Assembly (NCBI RefSeq): GCF_007988965.1
Contig: NZ_BJVD01000008.1
Span: forward strand, 1 to 64,000
Source: Rummeliibacillus stabekisii
Lineage (GTDB): Bacteria > Bacillota > Bacilli > Bacillales_A > Planococcaceae
Reading direction: 5' to 3'
DNA length: 64,000 bases
The translations under genes were made by a program, and so were the position numbers. Of this stretch, positions 1 to 8,915 are shown piece after piece. Position 1 is the stretch's first letter, and every line of letters starts with the position of its first letter. The notes under the pieces are model-generated. The model was given only the letters and a program-made list of their open reading frames with translations. It searched no databases and was not told the origin of the DNA.

Positions 1-98
1 CCGATGATGACTTTAAAACTAACAGTTGTTAGTAAGTTTAAATGATTAACATCTTACTTGTTCAGTTTTCAAGGTTCATTTTGTTGTCGCCTTAACGA
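1..98 (-). other. rRNA operon leader (5' external spacer), incomplete
   Basis: Read on the minus strand, this stretch follows the P2 promoter and contains ACCTTGAAAACTGAACAAG at about 58-78, a sequence typical of Bacillales rRNA leaders and spacers. The 16S gene itself is not reached and should begin just left of the window. The neighbouring ygxA gene also flanks an rRNA operon in Bacillus subtilis. Confidence 0.75.
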
Positions 99-105
99 CT
101 TATCT

Positions 106-134
106 ATCTTATCATCTTCGTTTTTTCTTGTCAA
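106..134 (-). promoter_or_regulatory. rRNA operon promoter P2
   Basis: On the minus strand a perfect -35 TTGACA (129-134) is followed by a 17-base spacer and -10 TAAGAT (106-111). It fires away from ygxA towards the left edge and is directly followed by rRNA leader sequence. Confidence 0.8.
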
Positions 135-203
135 CAACTTTTGCAAAAAAGTTTTTATCAAGTTTTAGTGAAGTAATCTCGTCATCTCTTAATGACAATT
201 AAT

Positions 204-233
204 ATAATACAATAACATACAAACCAATGTCAA
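204..233 (-). promoter_or_regulatory. rRNA operon promoter P1
   Basis: A second minus-strand promoter lies about 98 bases upstream of P2: -35 TTGACA (228-233), an 18-base spacer and -10 TATTAT (204-209). Tandem P1/P2 promoters are typical of Bacillus rRNA operons. It overlaps the region just downstream of the ygxA stop codon. Confidence 0.7.
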
Positions 234-271
234 CATGTTTTCTAAATAAATTTAAAAACGACCAAAATCAA

Positions 272-1147
272 TTAAATGGTTGTTGGGTCAATCTTATAGT
301 GTCTATGATATAGACCATTGCCTTTTGTTTCAACCGTTTCTACCTGAATAAAACCTTTGCTGATTAAGAATTCGATAAATACCTCAAGATCCACTGAATA
401 ATTTTTCAATTCTTCGTGTTCATGCAGCTCTTGAATTGTCCAGAAATCTTGCTGTGCCATAACATTTAATATATGACGTGCTCCATCTGCAGTGCGTGAG
501 TGGATTAGAAACTCACTTGCTAAAAATAAAAGCTCTAGTCTTTTTTCAATTGTTTCATCACTGCCAATCAACTCTTTATATAGTTTATAAATTTCCGCAT
601 CAATCAGTTTAACTTGAGACCACACAGTTATTTCTGGATATAATCCTTTATCCAAAATAGCTAACCGGGCAAAATGATGCAATGACTCTATCATATGATC
701 ATAAGCATCTAAATGATTGTCTTTTTCAAAACATACTTTTCCTTCTAAATACTGGCGAACAAGTTTAGCAAACTCAATACCCATCTTAATATTCCTTCCA
801 TAGAAAGGGAAATCCTTTACCGTCTGCTTTAGATTGGTTAGATACTCATTGCGGTCAAACAAAATTTTGCCGAAAAGAATCCAATCTATTAACTTCTTGT
901 TTGTACCGACTAGTAGCCATTTATGCAGCTGCTTTTCTGTAATAATATGCATTGCCGCTTTTTTGCCATCAAATGTATAGTGCTTTGTGAAAACAGGCAC
1001 CTTATTTTCTTTTGTAATGATCAATAATATCGTATCAAATGTGTCTGTCTTCGGGCTTACGTCTTCTTTCTTTCCTACTATAATAACACCGAGTGTGTTT
1101 GGCCTACTTGCGCGTTCCTGGTAGATTGGACGAAGTAACTGCTCCAT
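272..1147 (-). CDS. ygxA: YgxA-like nucleotidyltransferase-fold protein
   Basis: This 291-residue protein matches the Bacillus YgxA family, described as a nucleotidyltransferase-like protein of unknown role. The N-terminal half has the alpha/beta pattern of that fold (LGVIIVGK near residues 19-26, then DTILLIITKENKVPVF). The C-terminal part is helical and looks like a winged-helix substrate domain. There is no signal peptide or membrane segment. A strong GAGGAGG sits before the ATG at 1147. It lies between the rRNA promoters and ygzB/perR, the same place as in B. subtilis. The family call is firm from memory of sequence and synteny; the biochemical role is not known. Confidence 0.8.
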   Translation of the reverse strand: MEQLLRPIYQERASRPNTLGVIIVGKKEDVSPKTDTFDTILLIITKENKVPVFTKHYTFDGKKAAMHIITEKQLHKWLLVGTNKKLIDWILFGKILFDRNEYLTNLKQTVKDFPFYGRNIKMGIEFAKLVRQYLEGKVCFEKDNHLDAYDHMIESLHHFARLAILDKGLYPEITVWSQVKLIDAEIYKLYKELIGSDETIEKRLELLFLASEFLIHSRTADGARHILNVMAQQDFWTIQELHEHEELKNYSVDLEVFIEFLISKGFIQVETVETKGNGLYHRHYKIDPTTI

Positions 1148-1274
1148 GAAAAATCCTCCTCAGAAAAGTTATAGTTTAATTCGACATCATTCATTCAGAT
1201 TCCTCCTTGGATTACCAATTCATATTGCCTTACATGTAGGATTTTAGTATCCTTGACGTTAGGAGGCTTGTAAA

Positions 1275-1655
1275 ATGACATCCAATAAAAAACCTTATAA
1301 AAGTAAAATCAATAAAATCCGTTCGTTCGCTCTTATGTTAATCTTTGCCGGTTTTATAATTATGTATGGTGCCATTATATTTAAAGAACATCTTTGGCTC
1401 GTTATCATTTTTATGACACTCGGTATACTCTGTATTATAGGAAGCACAGTCGTCTATGCTTGGATTGGATTCCTATCTACCCAAGCCGTGATGGTTGAAT
1501 GCCCTAGTTGCCATAAACATACAAAGATGTTGGGCCGCGTCGATATGTGCATGTTCTGTAGTGAACCTTTAACAATAGACAAGTCATTAGAAGGTAAAGA
1601 GTTCGACCAAGATTATAACAACAAGTCAAAACATGGCCATAAACCTGAGCTTTAA
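1275..1655 (+). CDS. ygzB: UPF0295 membrane protein YgzB
   Basis: This 126-residue protein belongs to the UPF0295/YgzB family. It has two membrane segments (about residues 17-38 and 42-65), followed by a cytosolic tail with two paired cysteine motifs, CPSC and CMFC, that could bind a metal as a small zinc ribbon. The family signature GRVDMCMFC and the ending LEGKEFDQDYN are clear. AGGAGG lies 10 bases before the ATG. It is divergent from ygxA and convergent with perR, as in related genomes. Function is unknown; a link to rRNA or peroxide stress would only be guessed from neighbours. Confidence 0.85.
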   Translation: MTSNKKPYKSKINKIRSFALMLIFAGFIIMYGAIIFKEHLWLVIIFMTLGILCIIGSTVVYAWIGFLSTQAVMVECPSCHKHTKMLGRVDMCMFCSEPLTIDKSLEGKEFDQDYNNKSKHGHKPEL

Positions 1656-1661
1656 TTAGAC

Positions 1662-1695
1662 AACCCTTGTTTCCAATGGAACAGGGGTTTTCTTC
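1662..1695 (+). terminator. Terminator after ygzB
   Basis: AACCC pairs with GGGTT and GTTTCC with GGAAC around a short AAT loop, followed by a T-rich run. It ends the ygzB transcript. Confidence 0.7.
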
Positions 1696-1767
1696 TATTT
1701 ATTTTAATAGTCTACCATATTGCACTCTTTAAAGTGAAACGACACTCGAGATTTTCCATTACAGGAA

Positions 1768-1800
1768 TAAAAAAAAGCCGCACGCGATTGGGGTGCAGCA
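1768..1800 (-). terminator. Terminator after perR
   Basis: On the minus strand GCTGCAC pairs with GTGCGGC, followed by eight T residues, just downstream of the perR stop codon. Confidence 0.75.
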
Positions 1801-1814
1801 TTCCACTTATCGTT

Positions 1815-2258
1815 CTATTGTAATTTTGTTGCTTTTTCTTCGCAGTCTGGGCATGTGCCGTAGACTTCTAAACGATGGGAATTCACTTTGAATCCTGTCA
1901 CGTGTGCAGCTAAATGCTCCACTTCATCAAGGCCAGGATAATGAAAATCCACAATCTTGCCGCATGACTCACAAATAATGTGATAATGCTTTGTCGTCAC
2001 AAAATCAAAACGGCTTGCATTATCACCATAAGTCAATTCTCTAACAAGTCCTGATTCACGAAATACACGTAAATTATTATATACAGTTGCTACACTCATA
2101 TTAGGGAATTTATGCTCTAATGCTTTATAAATGTCATCGGCAGTAGGATGCGACATCGTCTCTATCAAATATTCTAAAATCGCATGACGTTGAGGAGTAA
2201 TCCTTACGCCGGTAGTCTTTAACGTGTCTAGCGCGCTCTTAAGTTGTGTGTCGGACAT
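1815..2258 (-). CDS. perR: Peroxide-sensing repressor PerR (Fur family)
   Basis: PerR represses peroxide-defence and metal genes and is inactivated when H2O2 oxidises iron-ligating histidines. Counting from the ATG at 2258 (147 residues), all five regulatory-metal ligands of B. subtilis PerR fall at the same positions: H37, D85, H91, H93 and D104. The structural zinc site is present as CESC at 96-99 and CPDC near 136-139. The helix-turn-helix with [12 protein letters not shown] is intact. The open frame extends upstream to a GTG at 2273, but GTGAGGTG there is the ribosome binding site. The ATG at 2258 has 9-base spacing and gives the family length; ATG 2264 is the alternative. A PerR box lies in the promoter region, so it is probably autoregulated. 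Confidence 0.95.
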   Translation of the reverse strand: MSDTQLKSALDTLKTTGVRITPQRHAILEYLIETMSHPTADDIYKALEHKFPNMSVATVYNNLRVFRESGLVRELTYGDNASRFDFVTTKHYHIICESCGKIVDFHYPGLDEVEHLAAHVTGFKVNSHRLEVYGTCPDCEEKATKLQ

Positions 2259-2291
2259 CGCCATGCACCTCACTTCATAAGTATTATTTAT

Positions 2292-2306
2292 TTATAATCG
2301 TTATAA
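2292..2306 (-). promoter_or_regulatory. PerR box upstream of perR
   Basis: TTATAATCGTTATAA matches the Per box consensus TTATAATnATTATAA at 14 of 15 positions (the central n is free). It is about 30-50 bases upstream of the perR start, the expected place for negative autoregulation. Confidence 0.75.
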
Positions 2307-2391
2307 ATAGTTTACTTAAAGTGAGATGCAATTGTCAATATTTCTAACTGTCGAATACTATTTCGGCTATTCTCGAAGCGCGTTCAAAACG

Positions 2392-3333
2392 TTAATATCC
2401 TTTCAATGGGTCAATCTTATTTGTTACGTCCTGCTCTCCTTTTAGCCACTTTTCTAGATTTGGCTTGAAGATCTCCATGCTTCTCTCAAGATAGCGGGAT
2501 GATTGGCTTGAGATGTGGGGCGAAACAGTTATATTATCCATCGTCCAGAAAGGATGGTCTTCCGGCAATGGTTCATCTTCAAACACATCACAAACTGCAT
2601 AAGCTATTTCTTTTTGCTCCAAGGCTCTTTTCAACACATCCGTTTCAACCAAATCGCCACGTCCAAAATTCATAAATAAAGCGGTATCTTTCATTGCTTT
2701 AAAATGGTTGTCTTTAAGCAGATAATGCGTTTCTTCCGTGCTTGGCAGAACAGAAATGACCGTATCCACTTGTGGCAACACTGATTCTAGGTTCGCAAAA
2801 TCAACCATTTCGTCCATATAGGCTGCTGTATGACCAGAACGGTTACACCCGATTGTCTTGACTCCAAAGGCTTGTAATAACCTGCCAATTCCCCCGCCTA
2901 TCGCACCTGGACCAAGTATTAGTGCTGTAGTGCCTTGAATTTCCGTAGATTTATGCTTTCGGCTCCATTCCCGCTGTTTTTGTTTTTCGTATATCCAAGG
3001 TAGTGAACGATGATAGCTTAAAAGATGAGCAAGTACCGATTCTGCCATTGGCGTTTTATGTATGCCGCGTACATTGGAAACAACAATCCCCTTCTCTGCA
3101 ATTTCTTTAAGAGGCATTTTTTCCAAACCTGCTGAGCACACCATAATCCATTGTAAGTGTTCTGCTTCATCAACGTGTTTTTCCGTCAGGTCTTCACCAT
3201 AAGTTACTACTATATCTGCGTTTTTCAGGCCATCGTCAATTCGGTTTTGAAAGACAAATTCTTGGTCTGGAAAGTTCTTTACTAAGTCTTCCTTTAAATC
3301 AGGCCGTGGATCGAATGTAAAATAAATGTTCAT
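2392..3333 (-). CDS. D-isomer-specific 2-hydroxyacid dehydrogenase
   Basis: This 313-residue NAD(P)-dependent dehydrogenase would interconvert a 2-ketoacid and a D-2-hydroxyacid. The nucleotide-binding loop GPGAIGGGIG is near residues 142-151. The catalytic Arg is in MNFGRGDLVETD, the Glu in DVFEDEPLPEDHPFW and the His in VSPHISS, the usual order for the family. It starts 3 bases after the bcp stop codon, with AAAGGGGA inside the end of bcp, so the two are co-transcribed and probably coupled. The substrate cannot be told; the family also covers phosphoglycerate dehydrogenase and glyoxylate reductase. No signal peptide is seen. Confidence 0.85.
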   Translation of the reverse strand: MNIYFTFDPRPDLKEDLVKNFPDQEFVFQNRIDDGLKNADIVVTYGEDLTEKHVDEAEHLQWIMVCSAGLEKMPLKEIAEKGIVVSNVRGIHKTPMAESVLAHLLSYHRSLPWIYEKQKQREWSRKHKSTEIQGTTALILGPGAIGGGIGRLLQAFGVKTIGCNRSGHTAAYMDEMVDFANLESVLPQVDTVISVLPSTEETHYLLKDNHFKAMKDTALFMNFGRGDLVETDVLKRALEQKEIAYAVCDVFEDEPLPEDHPFWTMDNITVSPHISSQSSRYLERSMEIFKPNLEKWLKGEQDVTNKIDPLKGY

Positions 3334-3336
3334 AAT

Positions 3337-3810
3337 CTATTCCCCTTTGCCGCTTATAGTATTTAACACGTCTTCGATATGGTTTTTAACACGGACTTTG
3401 CGCCATTCTTTCTCAATGATCCCCTCTTTATTAATAAAGAAGGTAGAACGCTCGATGCCCATATACTCTTTGCCATACATTTTCTTTAACTTCCACACAC
3501 CATACTTTTCTGCAACAGTGTGATCCTCATCTACAAGCAAGGAAAATGGAAGGCCGTGTTTTTCAATAAACTTCGAATGTTTTCCTTCATTATCTGGACT
3601 GACACCAAGTATTACTACATCTAAATCCGAAAACTCTTGGTGTGCGTCACGGAAATCACATGCCTCTGTGGTACATCCCGGTGTCATGTCTTTCGGATAA
3701 AAATAAAGTACCACTGATTTTTCTCCTTTAAACGCTTCCAGTGAGACCATATTTCCGCTTTCATCTTTCAAGGTAAAAGCTGGTGCAATCTTGCCTTCTA
3801 GATTGTTCAT
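3337..3810 (-). CDS. bcp: Thioredoxin-dependent thiol peroxidase Bcp/PrxQ
   Basis: This peroxiredoxin reduces peroxides using thioredoxin. Starting at the ATG at 3810 gives 157 residues, the family length. The peroxidatic Cys46 lies in TPGCTTEACDF and a resolving Cys51 five residues later, the 2-Cys PrxQ arrangement. GGAGGG lies before that ATG; the longer frame to 3849 lacks a better site. It is the equivalent of B. subtilis YgaF and sits close to perR in both genomes, fitting a peroxide-defence role. The hydroxyacid dehydrogenase gene follows immediately. No Per box was found upstream of it. Confidence 0.93.
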   Translation of the reverse strand: MNNLEGKIAPAFTLKDESGNMVSLEAFKGEKSVVLYFYPKDMTPGCTTEACDFRDAHQEFSDLDVVILGVSPDNEGKHSKFIEKHGLPFSLLVDEDHTVAEKYGVWKLKKMYGKEYMGIERSTFFINKEGIIEKEWRKVRVKNHIEDVLNTISGKGE

Positions 3811-4117
3811 TGTATTCCCTCCGATTTTAATAATATTTTCTATTCTCATTGTAACAATTTCTATGGTATTTTGTAGAAAGTTTGACTACAATAAGATGAT
3901 ATAAATTGTCTGCTTTAAGGAGCAGTATGAATTTGCTTTCAACTGCTTATTTCGAAAGCCCGATTGGTTCTGGTCACATCTGCATAACCTTTAATAAGGA
4001 CACGTTGTGATTTTCAATATCTTTTGGCGGGTATGAGTTAGAGGAAGAAGAAAACTCGAACATCAGGAATGGATTATTTATTTAATAACGTAAAGAAAGA
4101 GAGGGAACTAACTTCAA

Positions 4118-5212
4118 ATGAAATTAGGTGCCCGTATTTTAAAAACTGGATTGGCAATAATCACTGCACTGTATGTGGCCAAAGCCTTGCATTGTCCAAC
4201 TCCTATATTTGCAGGTATTGCGGCTATCTTTGCGATGCAGCCGTCTCTTTACCGGTCTTATCGTACAATTATTGAACAAATACAAGGGAATATTATTGGT
4301 GCAGTCATAGCTGTTCTTTTTGTTTTCATCTTTGGCCATGAGTATGTAGCCGTCGGGTTGGCAGCAATCGTCACCTTATCATTAATGATCAGACTTAAGC
4401 TGGAAAGCAGCATTTCCCTTGCCTTGGTCACGATGATTGTCATTATGGAGGCCCAAGGCGCAAATTTTATCAACTTTGCACTCATTCGATTTGCAACCGT
4501 AATGGTTGGCGTATTTGCCGCTTTTATTGTCAATTTAATTTTTCTTCCTCCGCGATACGAAACACGGCTCTTTTCTGCCATTAATATCGTACAAGATGAT
4601 ATCATTCGTTGGATTCGGTTAGCAGTGCGCCAAGCATCTGAGCACTCTTCTACGAAACAATCATTGCGCGGGCTGAAACAACGCTATGAGCGCATTAATT
4701 CTTTATACTATTTATTTAGAGAAGAGCGTGCACATATAGGCAAAAGTAAATATATTAAAGCTAGAAAGCTTGTGGTCTATCGCCAGATGATTGCGACCAC
4801 ATTAAAAAGTATAGAAGTGCTAAATCGATTGCATCTTCATGAAAATGAAATCGCCAATCTCCCTGAGCGATTTCGTATTATCATTCAAGAAAGATTGGAT
4901 TACTTATTAACGTATCACGAACAGCTCTTCTTGAAATATTCAGGTAAATTGAAGTCAGAACCAACAACATGGGTGGGACAAGAAGAGTATTTACAGCGCA
5001 ATGAAGTAATGGATATCTTTGCAAAGCACATTGTATTTGCTCATGCCGATGAGGGTGATGAAGAATTTTCAAGCTACCATCTGCTTCACATTTTGTCCCG
5101 TATATTAGATTACGAAGAAAACCTTGAGCAGTTGGATACGATTATTATGGCCTATCAAAATCACCATGCAGATGAGCTTTTAAAAGTGGAGCTCGATAAC
5201 CGTATAGAATAA
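4118..5212 (+). CDS. ygaE: Aromatic acid exporter family (FUSC-like) membrane protein YgaE
   Basis: This 364-residue protein resembles B. subtilis YgaE and the ArAE/FUSC exporter family. The N-terminal half holds about four to six membrane segments (residues 5-145), starting with KLGARILKTGLAIITALYVA and ending at the LIFLPPRYE junction. A long soluble, mostly helical C-terminal half follows, about 220 residues, likely cytosolic. GAGGGA lies 10 bases before the ATG. The 268-base upstream stretch (3850-4117) shows no clear gene. Transport of aromatic or phenolic acids is family inference only; no substrate evidence is visible. It converges on the peptide ABC operon with a shared terminator. 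Confidence 0.75.
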   Translation: MKLGARILKTGLAIITALYVAKALHCPTPIFAGIAAIFAMQPSLYRSYRTIIEQIQGNIIGAVIAVLFVFIFGHEYVAVGLAAIVTLSLMIRLKLESSISLALVTMIVIMEAQGANFINFALIRFATVMVGVFAAFIVNLIFLPPRYETRLFSAINIVQDDIIRWIRLAVRQASEHSSTKQSLRGLKQRYERINSLYYLFREERAHIGKSKYIKARKLVVYRQMIATTLKSIEVLNRLHLHENEIANLPERFRIIIQERLDYLLTYHEQLFLKYSGKLKSEPTTWVGQEEYLQRNEVMDIFAKHIVFAHADEGDEEFSSYHLLHILSRILDYEENLEQLDTIIMAYQNHHADELLKVELDNRIE

Positions 5213-5217
5213 TCAAC

Positions 5218-5262
5218 AAAAAAGAAGTGGTTAGCATAATTTGCTGAACCACTTCTTTTTTA
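5218..5262 (+). terminator. Bidirectional terminator between ygaE and the peptide ABC operon
   Basis: AAAAAAGAAGTGGTT pairs with AACCACTTCTTTTTT around an 11-base loop. A and T runs on both sides let it work in both directions. It overlaps the stop codon of the converging permease gene. Confidence 0.85.
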
Positions 5263-6156
5263 ATTTTTCATTTTTGGGTCTAGCGCATCGCGTAAGCCAT
5301 CCCCCATTAAATTGAAGCCTAGAACTGTCAGCATAATCGCAAGTCCTGGGAAAATCATAGTCCATGGTGCATTGATGAGGTAAATCCTTGCATCCGCAAG
5401 CATTTTCCCCCACTCCGGCTGAGGTGCTTGTGCGCCAAGTCCCAGGAAACCGAGTGCTGCCGCTTCGATAATCGCAGAAGCAATAGCAAGCGTACCTTGA
5501 ACAATAACAGGTGTCATTGAATTCGGCAATACATGAGAGAATAGAAGTCGTTTATCACTCATCCCAATTGCTTTTGCGGCTGTTATATATTCCTCTTGCT
5601 TCACGCTCAATACCTTTGAGCGAATTAATCGACCGAAGTTCGGTATATTGATGATGCCAATAGCGATTAGGGCATTTTTTAATGATGGACCTAAAATAGA
5701 AACGATTGCAATGGCTAATAGAATACTAGGAAAAGCTAGGATAATATCAAAGAGTCGAGAGATAACAGTATCAACAAACCGTCCATAATAGCCGGCAATG
5801 ATGCCTAATAGACTGCCGACAATGACAGAGCCAATAACTGATAAGAAACCAACCATAAGTGAAAGCCTTGCACCATGCACCACACGTGAAAAGATATCTC
5901 GTCCGAAGTCATCTGTGCCAAACCAATGTTCTGCAGACGGAGCTTGCAGGCGCTGGCTCAATTGTTGTTCGTTAATCCCCTGCGATACGATCAGTGGACC
6001 GATAAAGGCAAGTAAAATAAAGAACACGACAATGATGGCACCAACGACTGCTATTTTGTTTTTTCTAAAGCTGCGCCATGCTTCTTTCCATGGCCCTACT
6101 GTTTGGTCAGTTGGTGCTTTGGCATTTGGCGCTGCATTTGGCGCTATTTGAGTCAT
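5260..6156 (-). CDS. Peptide/dipeptide ABC transporter permease, DppC/OppC type
   Basis: This 298-residue inner-membrane permease (counted from the ATG at 6156, preceded by AAGGAGGCG) forms one half of the transport channel. It has an N-terminal membrane segment after an Ala/Pro-rich leader and then five more. The ATPase-docking loop is visible as EYITAAKAIGMSDKRLLFSHVLPN. The longer frame to 6222 adds residues with no ribosome binding site. It is the last gene of the operon ATPase-ATPase-binding protein-permease-permease, 16 bases after the DppB-like gene. The family carries di- and oligopeptides, sometimes nickel or glutathione; which one is not decidable here. Confidence 0.9.
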   Translation of the reverse strand: MTQIAPNAAPNAKAPTDQTVGPWKEAWRSFRKNKIAVVGAIIVVFFILLAFIGPLIVSQGINEQQLSQRLQAPSAEHWFGTDDFGRDIFSRVVHGARLSLMVGFLSVIGSVIVGSLLGIIAGYYGRFVDTVISRLFDIILAFPSILLAIAIVSILGPSLKNALIAIGIINIPNFGRLIRSKVLSVKQEEYITAAKAIGMSDKRLLFSHVLPNSMTPVIVQGTLAIASAIIEAAALGFLGLGAQAPQPEWGKMLADARIYLINAPWTMIFPGLAIMLTVLGFNLMGDGLRDALDPKMKN

Positions 6157-6172
6157 AAAAAACGCCTCCTTC

Positions 6173-7177
6173 TTAGTTGTATTTAATTCGCGGATCAATA
6201 ATGCTATACAGAATGTCCACAACTAAATTAATCATTATAAAGATAAACGCCACAATGAGAATACCGGACTGAATCACTGGATAATCACGGAATCCAATGG
6301 CGTCATAGATATACCTTCCGATTCCTGGCCAGCTGAAGATAGTCTCTGTTAAAATTGCACCGCCAAGCAAGAGGCCTGTTTGAAGTCCGATTACTGTCAA
6401 GACGGGGATAATCGCGTTTTTCAAAGCATGTTTGTAGACAACGAAAAACATTTTTTGTCCTTTTGAACGAGCTGTGCGTACATAATCAGAACGCATTACT
6501 TCAAGCATGCTTGAACGTGTCATCCGTGCAATAATCGCCATTGGAATGGTCGCTAACGCTAGAGCTGGCAGAATCAAATGTTGAAGAACTACTATAAACT
6601 GATCAAAACGCCCTTGAATCAATGTATCAATGAGATACAAGGAAGTAATCGGATTGACCGGGTTACGCGGGTCTTCACGTCCTGAAGTTGGTAAAAAGTC
6701 TAATTGAATGCCGAAAATCCATTGTCCCATTAATCCTAGCCAGAAAATCGGCATAGATACACCAATCAACGCAATAATCATCGCTGCATAATCGAACCAA
6801 GAATTTTGGAACCAAGCAGAAATAATACCGGCATTGACGCCTATGATTACGGCTAAAATCATAGCGCATAGGGATAATTCCAGCGTTGCAGCTAAGTATG
6901 GCCATAATTCGTCGGCTACTGGTGTTTTGGTACGCATTGACTCACCTAAATCGCCCGTTATCAAATCACCTAAGTAGTGGAAATACTGTATATACCATGG
7001 GTTGTCCAATCCTAGGCTTGCTCGCAATGCCGCAACGGCTTCTTTTGTTGCTTGTTGGCCTAATATCACTTGGGCAGGATCACCAGGAATTGCGCGGATT
7101 ATTAAGAATACGATAAATGTCATTCCGAGCAAAACAGGGATTAATTGTAGCAGCCTTCTGCCTATATACCGAAGCAT
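6173..7177 (-). CDS. Peptide/dipeptide ABC transporter permease, DppB/OppB type
   Basis: This 334-residue permease begins with MLRYIGRRLLQLIPVLLGMTF, the hallmark of DppB/OppB proteins, and contains FIVFLIIRAIPGDPA next to it. Six membrane segments are predicted. The EAA docking loop appears as DYVRTARSKGQKMFFVVYKHALKNA. It pairs with the DppC-like permease downstream, with only 16 bases between them. A terminator-like hairpin separates it from the upstream binding-protein gene, so it is probably made in smaller amounts than the binding protein. Confidence 0.9.
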   Translation of the reverse strand: MLRYIGRRLLQLIPVLLGMTFIVFLIIRAIPGDPAQVILGQQATKEAVAALRASLGLDNPWYIQYFHYLGDLITGDLGESMRTKTPVADELWPYLAATLELSLCAMILAVIIGVNAGIISAWFQNSWFDYAAMIIALIGVSMPIFWLGLMGQWIFGIQLDFLPTSGREDPRNPVNPITSLYLIDTLIQGRFDQFIVVLQHLILPALALATIPMAIIARMTRSSMLEVMRSDYVRTARSKGQKMFFVVYKHALKNAIIPVLTVIGLQTGLLLGGAILTETIFSWPGIGRYIYDAIGFRDYPVIQSGILIVAFIFIMINLVVDILYSIIDPRIKYN

Positions 7178-7211
7178 ATCCTCACCTCTTTATCATGTTG
7201 TCATGGCAGAT

Positions 7212-7253
7212 TTATAAAAACTCACCTTCCATTAACAGAAGGGAAGGTGAGTC
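7212..7253 (-). terminator. Intra-operon attenuating terminator after the binding-protein gene
   Basis: On the minus strand ACTCACCTTCC pairs with GGAAGGTGAGT, followed by five Ts. It lies between the abundant binding protein and the permeases. Such hairpins commonly give partial read-through and protect the upstream mRNA. Confidence 0.75.
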
Positions 7254-7278
7254 TACTCTTTCAAAATGCCATTTTGTA

Positions 7279-8892
7279 TTATTTAAAATCAACTTGAGAT
7301 AATAGATCAGATCCCGTTGGATGCGGCTTGAAGCCTTCAAGATCAGCTTTGCCCGCTAATAATGGTGTTGAGTGTGCAAGCGGTACCCATGGCGCTTGTT
7401 CTGCAATAATGTCTTGCGCCTTTTTGTACAATTCATTACGTTTTTCCTGATCTGTTTCTTTTTGTGCTTCAAGCATTATTTTATGCGTTTCGCTATTTTT
7501 AAAGTACGTATAGTTGTTGCTTCCGATATTGCTTTCATCTAGTAATGTGTATAAGAAGTTATCCGGGTCTCCATTGTCGCCGGTCCAACCTAGCAAGAAT
7601 GCATCTGCTTCTCCTTTAGATGCTTTATCTAAATAAGTAGCCCATTCATACGTTACAATTTTTGCTTTCATGCCTACATCTTCCAGGTTCTTTTGGATTG
7701 CTTCAGCCACTTTTTGGCCATCCGGCATGTAAGGACGTGGTACTGGCATTGCCCATAATTCGATTTGTTTGCCATCATAGCCAGCTTCTTTTAACAATTC
7801 TTTCGCTTTTTTAGGATCATACGTATATTCCTTCACATCATCGTTGTAGCCTTCAATTGACGGTGGCATTGGGTTTTTCGCCACTTCAGCTTGACCTTCG
7901 AAAAATGCATCGATGATTGCTTTCTTATCGATTGCATAGTTAACAGCTTGACGCACTTTCACATTGTCAAAAGGAGGTCTAGTAACTGTTAATCCAAGGT
8001 ATCCAACGTTCATAGAAGGACGTTCAAAGATTTGCAATTGATTGTTGCCCTTGATGGAAGCAGCATCAGATGGATTGATACCATCTGCCAAATCAATTTC
8101 ACCTGTATTTAATGCATTCAAACGAGCTGAGTTATCAGGGTACGTACGGAAGACAACTTTATCTAATTTAGGTTCGCCATCTTTCCAATACTCTTTATTT
8201 TTTTCGATTGTAATAGAATCATTGCGTTTCCAAGAAACAAATTTGAATGGTCCTGTACCTACAGGGTTGTCGCCAAATTTATCTCCTTCTTTTTCAAATG
8301 CTGTTGGGCTCGCAATACCGAATGAGCTCATCGCAAGGTTTTTCAAGAATGGTGCCTGAGGTTTATTTAGCGTAAATACTACTTTGTAATCTCCATCAGC
8401 TTTTACTTCTTTGATGACAGCATCCTTGTCACCTTTAAAGCCGCCAAACATAGATTTAAAGTAAGGGAATTTATCTGCATCCCCGTTCATCCAACGTTCA
8501 AAGTTTTTCACAATTGCCTCTGCGTTGAAGTCAGTGCCATCATGGAATTTAACGCCTTCTTGTAAATCAAATGTATAAGTCAAGCCATCTTTAGAGGCTT
8601 CCCATTTTGTTGCTAGGCCGGGATGCAATGTAGTGTCTTTTTCTCCGAATTCAATCAGTGTTTCAAAAATATTCTTTGTTACTTTATATGATTCGCCATC
8701 TGTTACTGCAATCGGATCAAGCGATACAGAGTCTCCCCCGCGGCCAAAAATCAATGTCTTCTCTTTTTCATTGCCGCTTTTGCCGGTATCCCCGCTTGCA
8801 CCATCTTTGCTGTTTGACCCGCAAGCTGCAAGGATGGTCGATAGGAACACAATCAACAATACACCGAAAGATAATAATTTCCTTTTTCTCAT
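7279..8892 (-). CDS. Peptide ABC transporter substrate-binding lipoprotein (DppE/OppA family)
   Basis: This 537-residue extracellular lipoprotein captures peptide for the adjoining permeases. Its signal sequence ends in the lipobox LAAC, with Cys24 as the lipidated residue, followed by a Ser/Gly/Lys linker. The solute-binding family 5 fold is evident from LDPIAVTDGESYKVTKNI, EGVKFHDGTDFNAEAI and PSMNVGYLGLTV. It resembles the glutathione/dipeptide branch (GsiB, DppE) more than long-oligopeptide OppA, which is weak evidence for short peptides. It is the third gene of the operon and is followed by an attenuating hairpin. Confidence 0.9.
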   Translation of the reverse strand: MRKRKLLSFGVLLIVFLSTILAACGSNSKDGASGDTGKSGNEKEKTLIFGRGGDSVSLDPIAVTDGESYKVTKNIFETLIEFGEKDTTLHPGLATKWEASKDGLTYTFDLQEGVKFHDGTDFNAEAIVKNFERWMNGDADKFPYFKSMFGGFKGDKDAVIKEVKADGDYKVVFTLNKPQAPFLKNLAMSSFGIASPTAFEKEGDKFGDNPVGTGPFKFVSWKRNDSITIEKNKEYWKDGEPKLDKVVFRTYPDNSARLNALNTGEIDLADGINPSDAASIKGNNQLQIFERPSMNVGYLGLTVTRPPFDNVKVRQAVNYAIDKKAIIDAFFEGQAEVAKNPMPPSIEGYNDDVKEYTYDPKKAKELLKEAGYDGKQIELWAMPVPRPYMPDGQKVAEAIQKNLEDVGMKAKIVTYEWATYLDKASKGEADAFLLGWTGDNGDPDNFLYTLLDESNIGSNNYTYFKNSETHKIMLEAQKETDQEKRNELYKKAQDIIAEQAPWVPLAHSTPLLAGKADLEGFKPHPTGSDLLSQVDFK

Positions 8893-8915
8893 TGAATAAC
8901 CCCCAAATTCCCTTT

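Noticed and set aside
4069-4275. 68-codon frame with paired cysteines overlapping the start of ygaE
   Set aside because: It is a shadow of ygaE in another frame. Its apparent zinc-ribbon motif comes from ygaE codons.
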